Assembly (NCBI GenBank): GCA_027067955.1
Contig: JAMOUW010000063.1
Span: 1 to 64,000, forward strand
Length of the DNA: 64,000 nucleotides
From: Thermaceae bacterium
GTDB lineage: Bacteria; Deinococcota; Deinococci; Deinococcales; Marinithermaceae
Direction of reading: 5' to 3'
The notes beneath the pieces are model-generated. The model did no database searches. It saw nothing but the letters and a program-made list of their open reading frames with translations, and was not told the origin of the DNA. The translations under genes and the position numbers were made by a program. Shown here piece after piece: positions 54,391 through 60,558 of this stretch; position 1 is the first letter of the stretch, and the number at the start of each line of letters is the position of its first letter.

Positions 54391-54479
54391 AGAAAGCCGA
54401 AATTGCGTTGTCGTTGACATACCCGCCACCACAAGCCGCTTTTATCCGTATCCCCGGACGAGGCAACCAAGTGGTTGCC

Positions 54480-54512
54480 GAGATCCGGGGTCCATGCTGT
54501 ACGCGAAGCCGA
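54480..54512 (+). repeat. Extra copy of the 33-base end of the long repeat
   Basis: GAGATCCGGGGTCCATGCTG and the following TACGCGAAGCCGA closely match 54368-54400 and 58891-58923. Three copies in all suggest that this end is an element in its own right. Confidence 0.7.
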
Positions 54513-54588
54513 CGTTTCACTGCTGTAGCAAAACCAACGAGTGTAGGAGAGGATTTCAAGCCTTCCCCTACAGCGAAATACTATTTAC

Positions 54589-54680
54589 TCAGCTCTTCAG
54601 CAAGTCCACGAAGACCTGCGGCTGCTGGCGCTCGCTGGTGCGCTCGAGCACCCAGGCCGTTTCCATGAGCGTCCGCTCCC
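54589..54680 (-). pseudogene. Amidase C-terminal fragment
   Basis: On the minus strand this reads the last 30 or so codons of an amidase: METAWVLERTSERQQPQVF then VDLLKS and stop. It differs from the intact amidase at 60559-62289 at a few bases and ends differently (DLLKS against DLLADGGRSEA). It is therefore the tail of a related, not identical, gene. Homology stops abruptly near 54680. The rest of that gene has been lost, presumably when the cassette region was rearranged. Confidence 0.75.
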
Positions 54681-55096
54681 TGGCCCCAGAGATTCCCTTT
54701 GGCGACGGTTTGTGGTCGCTTCCTGTTCAAGCAGTATGGCGTTGGGGAGCGGAATAGAGATGCGCGGCTCGGCTGTCTGAGCCAGAGTTATTTTTACAAA
54801 GTAAATTTGTCTGTACTTTTCAATAAGTTAAGTGTTGTTGTTATAAGAAAACTGCGCGCTCACCTGATTACTTCCTTACCGGCTCGAAGGTGTAAATGCC
54901 CTCACGGGTCGGAATGTAACGTAGCAGCTGCTGTTGTAGATGGAAATCGACGCCCCATCGCCTTATATGTTTTCTGAAGCGCCAAGCGGCAGGCCCAACT
55001 TTTATTTTATGAACATTTTGACTTACTTGTTTTTGAAGGCTTTAAGAAACTACTATGACAACCGGTCTACTGGCTTTTTGCACGCCAAGCGCTACT

Positions 55097-56011
55097 TCAG
55101 GTGGTTGTTGGAGTCTGGTCCGCTCGCTCCTTCCCAACGAGGTCAATGAAGAGTGTTTCGAGGCTCGGCGCCCCGCGGGAGATTTCCAGTACCTCCCCCT
55201 CAAGCTCGGAGAGAAAAGGTTTCAGCTCCTCCCAGCTACCTAAAAAAACTACCTGATCCGATGTTTCCAGCACAAACCGTGGGTCCAGCTGTGCAACCTG
55301 CTTTCCGTAATGCTCCCCTAGCTTTATTACGTACCCCTCACCAGACCGCTCAGAAAGCAAAGTCCTCGTCCTTCCTTTCTTGACGAGTGACCCTTTGTGG
55401 ATGAATGCCACCCGGTCGCTTACGCGCTCCACCGTTTTCAGGTCGTGAGAAGTCAGCAGGATTCCCCAACCCCCTGCCTTGAGCTCTAGAAGGATCTCCT
55501 CAAACTCCCTCCGACTCACGGGGTCAAGACCCAGTGTGGGCTCGTCCAGAAGCAGCAATCGTGGCTCTAGGGTGAGAGCCAGGGCCAGGGCCCCCTTTTG
55601 CTGCATTCCCCGAGAGAGGGTGGCGAGGGAGGCATGAAGCCGGTCTGATAAACCGAACCGTCCAAGCCACTCCTTGAATCGGGGTTGCACGAATCCGGGG
55701 GCAAGCCCCCGGATTCCCCCAAAGTAAAGGGCGTTTTCCAAAAGGCTTAGATTCATGTAAAGGTTCCGGCTGCCCTCAAGCAATACCCCGAACTCGTGCC
55801 CCCGGGGAGGACGCTCCCCTGTCTCCCCCACAAAAAGAACCTTTCCCTTATCGGGGAGAAGCAGGCCGAGAATAACCTTGATAAGCGTAGTCTTGCCGGC
55901 GCCGTTTGGCCCTAAAAGGGCCAGAATTTCCCCGGAGCGAACGGTGAGAGAAACCCCTTTTAAAGCATCAACGTTGCCAAAACGTTTATGAACATCTTGA
56001 ATTTGAAGCAC
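55097..56011 (-). CDS. ABC exporter ATPase of the peptide cassette
   Basis: The 304-residue ATPase has Walker A LLGPNGAGKTTLIKV, signature LSRGMQQKGALALA, Walker B LLLLDEPTLGLD and H-loop LTSHDL. The C-terminal 85 residues (GEGYVIKLGEHYGKQVAQL onward) are the extension usual in CcmA/bacteriocin-immunity-like ATPases. GTG start one base after the permease stop, with GGGAGG 7 bases upstream. With the permease it should export, or give immunity to, the cassette's modified peptide. It is the last gene of the operon. Confidence 0.9.
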   Translation of the reverse strand: MLQIQDVHKRFGNVDALKGVSLTVRSGEILALLGPNGAGKTTLIKVILGLLLPDKGKVLFVGETGERPPRGHEFGVLLEGSRNLYMNLSLLENALYFGGIRGLAPGFVQPRFKEWLGRFGLSDRLHASLATLSRGMQQKGALALALTLEPRLLLLDEPTLGLDPVSRREFEEILLELKAGGWGILLTSHDLKTVERVSDRVAFIHKGSLVKKGRTRTLLSERSGEGYVIKLGEHYGKQVAQLDPRFVLETSDQVVFLGSWEELKPFLSELEGEVLEISRGAPSLETLFIDLVGKERADQTPTTT

Positions 56012-56764
56012 TCAATACCTCCCGAGGACACCTTTATGCCTAACCTGGACGTAGACCCAGGCCATGGCGCCGAGGCCAGCAGCCAGAAACAGAAAGCTCT
56101 GAACAAGGGCGATTGCCGCTAGGTCAGGAGGCAGGCTTTTCCCCGTAAAACTGAGCCTGAGAAGCTGGACCGCGGGGGCGAAGGGCAGATATGCCTTCCA
56201 GGGGTCGAACCGGACTAAAGAAAAAAAGTACGGGAGAAAAAGGAACTGGACAATTGTGAACAATCCTTCCACGCGCTTGAAGTAAAGGGCGATCGCCCCC
56301 ATCCCCAAAGCAAAGCCAAGTGAGGACAAAAACAGGGGGAGGAGGCCCAGGGGCCACCAAGAAGCTGGCCTCAGCTCAACGTCGAGCAAAAGCGCCAAAG
56401 GAAGCAGCGTAAGAAAGGCCCACAGCAGGCCGGAAAGGCCTTCCACGAAAGCCCTGATTAAAAGTTGCCGGAGGAGGCCGCCCCGGGCTAAGGCCAGGTG
56501 TTCCAAAGTTCCCTGGCTAACCTCAGACTGTATTGTGTACGCGATGGATTGGAAGGTGGCGACGGTAAGGTTAAACGCGACGAAAACCAGGAGTAGAGGG
56601 CCCAGGTCAAGGCCCAGGTCGTCCCCCGGGGAGAGGCTTTTTAAACCTAGAATGATCGCGTAAAAATAGAGAATACTACCCAGCAGACCTGCCAGTTCGT
56701 TGAACCAGTAGCGCTTTCTCAGCACCCAGTTTAAGAGCGCCTCGCTCCATAGCTGCCAAAACAC
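56012..56764 (-). CDS. ABC-2 permease of the peptide cassette
   Basis: The 250-residue membrane protein has six segments (GLLGSILYFYAIILGLKSL, LLLVFVAFNLTVATFQSIAY, LLWAFLTLLPLALLL and others) and the ABC-2 coupling pattern SEVSQGTLEHLALARGGLLRQL. It lacks peptidase or other domains, so any leader removal needs another enzyme. It starts with GTG, with AGGAG 8 bases upstream. A hairpin separates it from the small peptide gene. Confidence 0.88.
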   Translation of the reverse strand: MFWQLWSEALLNWVLRKRYWFNELAGLLGSILYFYAIILGLKSLSPGDDLGLDLGPLLLVFVAFNLTVATFQSIAYTIQSEVSQGTLEHLALARGGLLRQLLIRAFVEGLSGLLWAFLTLLPLALLLDVELRPASWWPLGLLPLFLSSLGFALGMGAIALYFKRVEGLFTIVQFLFLPYFFSLVRFDPWKAYLPFAPAVQLLRLSFTGKSLPPDLAAIALVQSFLFLAAGLGAMAWVYVQVRHKGVLGRY

Positions 56765-56789
56765 AATAAACTCCTAAGGTGTGGTAAAC

Positions 56790-56818
56790 GGCGGTGGAAC
56801 CCCATACGATCCACCGCC
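56790..56818 (-). promoter_or_regulatory. Hairpin between the small peptide gene and the exporter genes
   Basis: GGCGGTGGA and TCCACCGCC form a perfect 9-bp stem with an 11-base loop, 18 bases after the peptide stop and about 26 before the permease start. There is no T-run, so it is more likely an RNA-stabilising or partial-attenuation element, as found after many RiPP precursor genes, than a full terminator. Confidence 0.55.
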
Positions 56819-56835
56819 ATACTACATCCTGCCGA

Positions 56836-56934
56836 TTACGTTAGAACCGGTGGATACTTAGTGGGACAAGGACGTCTTGCGCCGCACTCCCCCATGGGCT
56901 GTACCGCTCGCGAAGGTTTCACGACCCACTTCAT
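56836..56934 (-). CDS. Candidate RiPP precursor peptide (32 residues, two Cys)
   Basis: This short ORF lies between the radical SAM gene and the exporter on the same strand. It starts with ATG, 6 bases after AAGGGGGTGA, one of the strongest ribosome sites in the window, and begins 19 bases after the radical SAM stop. The peptide has a basic leader-like half (MKWVVKPSRAVQPM) and a tail with Cys 17 and Cys 23 (C-x5-C), CGARRPCPTKYPP, then VLT. Small size, Cys/Pro/Tyr-rich tail, site and ribosome signal fit a substrate of the maturase; the cross-link type cannot be predicted. No leader cleavage motif (GG) is obvious. Confidence 0.65.
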   Translation of the reverse strand: MKWVVKPSRAVQPMGECGARRPCPTKYPPVLT

Positions 56935-56953
56935 CCTTCTTCACCCCCTTCCT

Positions 56954-58351
56954 CTAGCCTGTGCAGGAGCGTGGTATGGGCTCCGCCCCGTTCGCACGTT
57001 CAGCTAGCAACGTAAAGGTGCGCTTCCAATTCCACTTAAAAGTGGTGCACTCCAGTTCTAACTTCCCCTCGGGCATGGTCTCGGGGAAAGCTACTCTCAA
57101 AGGACATCCCCCCATGCAAGTTGGCAGCCAAGAACAGCTGGAACAAGCTAGGTCTTTGGCAAATGGATCCCACGACATCCAACGCTGGTAGATGGGATTC
57201 TCCGCTATTCTTGACGGGTCGTATTCTAAAATATTGCCCACTGCGTATTCGGGCTGACCAACCGTGTCCCAGCACTTTTGCAAACTACCGTCGGGTTCCA
57301 CTACAAAGCCTTCAGGACGTGTCGCGATACAACCTCCAAGCTGAAGCGAGGGATAGGGTATGGTACCCAAGCCTAAACTTTCCGCCAAAGAGAAATACTC
57401 AGGTTCTAGCTGGGCAAAGTCTTTGGGGGTGAAGCAGAATCCGTTTACGCCATGACTCGGTGGGGTTGTAGAGGTCACCGGGGCAAAATAGACCCGGATA
57501 TTTTCCAGGTGGGCCAAACCCTCTTCGGCCAAGCGCTTCAGAAGAACCGGTACGCCCTCACGGTTGCGAGCATCTACGTTAATACGAATTTGAACAAAAA
57601 TAGGCTGATCGCGAAAAAGGTGCAGGTTGGCCAAAATTTGTTCAAAAGTTCCTTCTCCAGAAAGAAGGTGCCGCCGTTGGTCGTGGTAAGCAACGTCTCC
57701 GTCCAAGGTGATCTGGACTAGGTGGATCCGGTGGCTAATCATATCCGCCACCTTCTCCTCGTCCAGCAGATAGCCGTTGGTGACCAAGCTTGCACCGTAC
57801 TCCACGCCGTGATTTCTGGCGATATCAAGAAAGCCCTGGGATAGCTTTTGAACGACGTCCCAGGCTAGAGCAGGTTCGCCACCGAACCAGGTAACGTCGA
57901 ACCGCGACAGATGGGGCGCTTTCTGGGCAAAAAGCTCGAGGAGCTTGGCCTGGACCGGCTGACCCATGCGACTCTTTTGGTGCAACTGGAAGCAGTAGTC
58001 ACAGCCAAAGTTGCAGTCAATCGTAGGGCAGATGGTCAAGTTCCAGTTATCTGTGGCATATCGATCGCGCAAATGGAGGGTCTTGAGGTAGGCAAGCTCA
58101 TTGAATTTCTCGGGGATGATGAAGCGGCCCTCTAAAAGTCCGCGGTCCACAGGGTGGTCGAGTTGTGGCTGAGTGCCCTCAACTAGGGCGGCGTAGCGAG
58201 CCCGCCCCTCCTCATCCAGGACAGCCAAACCGTTGGAGAGGGAGTTATATGCCAATTTCTCTCCTGTTGGTAAGGTATGGAAGTGATTGAATAGGCTAGG
58301 CTTATATCGCTTTGCCTTATGGACTTCCAGAGGAACTAGCTTTGATGACAT
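56954..58351 (-). CDS. Radical SAM/SPASM peptide maturase
   Basis: The 465-residue enzyme has an N-terminal 90-residue region (FNHFHTLPTGEKLAYNSLS) typical of peptide-modifying radical SAM proteins and likely to bind the leader. The radical SAM motif is CNFGCDYC (Cys 113, 117, 120), with WFGGEPAL following. A SPASM domain at the C-terminus has QKCWD, LACSSCSWLPTCMGGCP and LECTTFK, which would hold two auxiliary 4Fe-4S clusters. Such enzymes form C-S, C-C or related cross-links in ribosomal peptides. The ATG at 58351 is preceded by TATAAT 9 bases upstream and by tandem 22-bp repeats. Its candidate substrate follows immediately. Confidence 0.93.
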   Translation of the reverse strand: MSSKLVPLEVHKAKRYKPSLFNHFHTLPTGEKLAYNSLSNGLAVLDEEGRARYAALVEGTQPQLDHPVDRGLLEGRFIIPEKFNELAYLKTLHLRDRYATDNWNLTICPTIDCNFGCDYCFQLHQKSRMGQPVQAKLLELFAQKAPHLSRFDVTWFGGEPALAWDVVQKLSQGFLDIARNHGVEYGASLVTNGYLLDEEKVADMISHRIHLVQITLDGDVAYHDQRRHLLSGEGTFEQILANLHLFRDQPIFVQIRINVDARNREGVPVLLKRLAEEGLAHLENIRVYFAPVTSTTPPSHGVNGFCFTPKDFAQLEPEYFSLAESLGLGTIPYPSLQLGGCIATRPEGFVVEPDGSLQKCWDTVGQPEYAVGNILEYDPSRIAENPIYQRWMSWDPFAKDLACSSCSWLPTCMGGCPLRVAFPETMPEGKLELECTTFKWNWKRTFTLLAERANGAEPIPRSCTG

Positions 58352-58373
58352 TACGAAAGGATTATATATATAT

Positions 58374-58416
58374 TATTTGTCAATATATGTAATCGTATTT
58401 GTCAATATATGTAATC
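58374..58416 (-). repeat. Tandem 22-bp repeats upstream of the radical SAM gene
   Basis: A 21-base AT-rich unit occurs twice without mismatch at 58374-58394 and 58396-58416 with one base between (period 22, two helix turns). On the minus strand each unit runs GATTACATATATTGAC then AAATA. They stand 8-50 bases before the TATAAT box of the gene, where an activator or repressor would bind side by side on one DNA face. Confidence 0.8.
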
Positions 58417-58442
58417 GGCCAACACATCTGAGGCTTTCCGCC

Positions 58443-58561
58443 CTAGGGGGCCGACTCCTTTTCTGGTTCAGCCAGATGCTTGAAGGTAACCAGGTCAACC
58501 ATGGCCTTATAGATCCTCTTGTAGTGGTGGTAGTTGTAATAAGCATAGTGGGTGATTCATT
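58443..58561 (-). pseudogene. Tail of a Tyr-rich protein, start lost
   Basis: On the minus strand an open frame without a start reads THYAYYNYHHYKRIYKAMV, then DLVTFKHLAEPEKES and a stop. The Tyr-rich end recalls the tyrosine tails of bacterial BY-kinases (Wzc type) but the fragment is too short to be sure. It lies between the second long repeat and the cassette promoter. Confidence 0.3.
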
Positions 58562-58581
58562 GGAAACTAAACAGCCGGTGT

Positions 58582-58913
58582 TAAGCCCTCCCCTCGGGGA
58601 GGTGGCTGCGAAGCAGCCGGAGGGGGTTTTATTCAGGGTGTAGGAGGTGGGGCGTAGGGTGTGGGACGGCCATGCATTGGCAACCGACTTTTGGAGTTCG
58701 CATCGCCTAAAACCCCCACCCCCAACCCTCCCCCAGGGGAGGGAGCGTTTTTTGCAGTGACCGAACCGTGGAGTTTGGGCGCGGCATGGTCCCCGGATCT
58801 CGTTCGCTGGTAGCTCACTCGTCCGGGAACACAGTTTAGTTTCTGCAACCTGGCCGATGTTGTACCACCGGGCGAGCCCGCGAAGAGGGTGAGACCCGGG
58901 GTCCATGCTGTAC
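58582..58913 (+). repeat. Long direct repeat, copy 2 (332 bp)
   Basis: Identical to 54059-54390 over the whole 332 bases and in the same orientation, 4523 bases apart. The lack of any difference means the duplication is recent or kept alike by recombination. Recombination between copies would excise the maturase-peptide-exporter cassette as a 4.5-kb circle. Confidence 0.95.
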
Positions 58914-59079
58914 GCGAAGCCGAGATTAGGTTGCCATTGACTGACCAACTACAAGCTACGGGCTACAGGCAATGTAGTTACAACGAACTACGCATCACAA
59001 ACTATGTGCCAATCAGGGCGGGCCCACCCCTACAACGCCCCATAAACCATACACGACTTGACGGACACACGGTCCACCC

Positions 59080-59490
59080 CTACGCGAATACAACGTATTG
59101 CGCACCTGATGCGAGGAACGGGCCCCGCGCCCGCCAGGGCCCCGTGTGCTCGCGTAGCCGCTCGCCGGCGGGCTTGAGGCTGCCGTCTTCGCGGTGGAGG
59201 CCGAACCGGTCTTCGCCTTCGTCATCGAGGCGGTACCAGATCGCGGCGGCCACGTCGAGGTCGTCTGGCCTGGCCCCGAGTCGGGGCCAGCAGCACCACG
59301 ACCTCCAGCCCACGCCTGCGGGCGTCCGCGACCCGGCGCTTCAGCTCGTTCAGGTAGGCGGGGTCAAAGACACCGGCCTCGTCGAGCTCCAGCTGCGCTC
59401 AGTCTACCGGCACCCGCACTACCCCACCCCCAGCGCCGCGGCCCGGTCCAGCCTGGCGGCGTACCCGGCGGCGGTGTCGGTCCAAGACAT
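59080..59490 (-). pseudogene. Glycoside hydrolase (cellulase-like) remnant
   Basis: The minus strand from the ATG at 59490 reads MSWTDTAAGYAARLDRAAA, LGVG, then in another frame VRVPVD-stop-AQLELDEAGVF and LNELKRRVADARRRGLEVVV, as at the start of GH5/GH39-like barrels. Near 59270 it jumps to a third frame with AAAIWYRLDDEGEDRFGL and HREDGSLKPAGERL, the end of such enzymes. At least two frameshifts, one in-frame stop and the loss of the middle of the gene show that it is dead. The stretch between 58914 and 59080 holds nothing else I can name. Confidence 0.65.
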
Positions 59491-59517
59491 ATTTGACTCT
59501 TTAGCGGCCTGCAGGGT

Positions 59518-60549
59518 TTAACCGTGCGGTTCGGTCCGCAGCACTTCGCCGACACTCACCGTTTCGACGTCTACGAGCGTATGGAAATACGCGTCTAGGA
59601 AATGCTTGTGACTCGCACCCACGAGCGCCAAAAACTGCCCGCCAGGACAGTTGGCCATGGCCACACGGGCGTTCTTGGCCATCCCCAGGTTCCGCGCCTC
59701 CCACATCGCTACCCGGGCACGGTCGAGGCCGCTCTCGTGGTGCGTTTCGAAAAGGATCTGCCACTGTGCCAGTAGCTGACGAAGCCGTGCCGTTTCATTG
59801 GTGGTTCGGAAAACGGGGCGTAGGTCGCCGGTCTGCACCGAAGCCTCGAGCTCATCTCGCAACCCGGCCATGAGCGCCTCGTATGCGGTCAGCAGTTTTT
59901 GGAACGCGGGATGCCCTTGGAGATCGGCATACAATCCGCCGGTTTTCGCCTCCCGGCCCGGCGGCAGGTCGCCATGGGTGCTGTCGTCGATGGCGAAGAC
60001 GCGGCGGTGGCCCAGGCGCAGGGCGAGCCGGACGCCGATCCGCACCGCCTCGCTGCGGGACGCGGCGAGGCGGCCCAGCAGGCGGCGGACACCGTCGGGT
60101 GCCGCCTTCCGCTCCGCCCTGTCCGCACGTGCCCACCACAACACCGCGGAGGGCAGGTCGTAGGCGGCGAGGGCTAGCAGGGCGAGCTCCGGGGGCGACT
60201 GCGTATGTCCAGCTAGAAAACGGTCGCGCGCCTCCAGGAAGCCCAGGTCCAGCTCGGTCTGGGCGCTACGGGCCGCCGGGAGCCAGGGGTAACGCGCCGT
60301 CGCCGTTTCCCCATCGCCGGCCCCCGCCCAGTAGGCCACCGACTCGGGGGCGTCGAGCTCGACCATCACCCCGTCCCGAGCGTAGAGAGCGAGCGCGTCG
60401 AGCAATGGCTCGAAGGCGGCATCGGGTATTTCGGGAGCCTGCAATTTGAGGTCGTCGCTCGTTTCGCCCAGGTGCAGGGTGCCGAGCACCAGCACCTTCG
60501 TCGGTTCGCTCGGGGCCCGGAACGGTGCGCAGGAACTTGGCGTCGCCAT
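59518..60549 (-). CDS. DUF5694 protein (TraB/GumN-like)
   Basis: The 343-residue protein begins with KVLVLGTLHLGE and ends with FLALVGASHKHFLDAYF, the paired motifs that suggest relation to TraB/PrgY/GumN proteins with metal-binding GxxH ends (GTLH and GASH). The middle is helical (ETARLRQLLAQWQILF). No signal peptide is visible. Function is unknown; metallopeptidase-like activity has been proposed for the wider group. It lies 9 bases downstream of the amidase gene on the same strand, probably in one transcript. Confidence 0.75.
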   Translation of the reverse strand: MATPSSCAPFRAPSEPTKVLVLGTLHLGETSDDLKLQAPEIPDAAFEPLLDALALYARDGVMVELDAPESVAYWAGAGDGETATARYPWLPAARSAQTELDLGFLEARDRFLAGHTQSPPELALLALAAYDLPSAVLWWARADRAERKAAPDGVRRLLGRLAASRSEAVRIGVRLALRLGHRRVFAIDDSTHGDLPPGREAKTGGLYADLQGHPAFQKLLTAYEALMAGLRDELEASVQTGDLRPVFRTTNETARLRQLLAQWQILFETHHESGLDRARVAMWEARNLGMAKNARVAMANCPGGQFLALVGASHKHFLDAYFHTLVDVETVSVGEVLRTEPHG

Positions 60550-60558
60550 TCTTCCGTC

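Larger units (their letters stand above)
53693..55096. other. Long region without an intact gene, built of repeats and gene debris
   Basis: These 1.4 kb hold palindromic repeat elements (53799-54013), the first 332-bp repeat (54059-54390), a second copy of a 33-base motif (54480-54512) and an amidase fragment (54589-54680). The last part (about 54780-55080) is AT-rich with no ORF that resembles a protein. ORFs listed within the repeat read identically in both repeat copies and have no codon bias; I treat them as non-coding. Confidence 0.6.

Noticed and set aside
58379-58405. TTGACA hexamers inside the 22-bp repeats as -35 boxes
   Set aside because: The nearer one is only 12 bases from the TATAAT box and the other has no -10 at proper spacing, so their presence is probably incidental.
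58373-58948. ORFs inside the long repeats (54054-54470, 54110-54559, 58633-58848)
   Set aside because: They follow palindromic C-rich DNA, have no family similarity, and read the same in both copies only because the repeats are identical.
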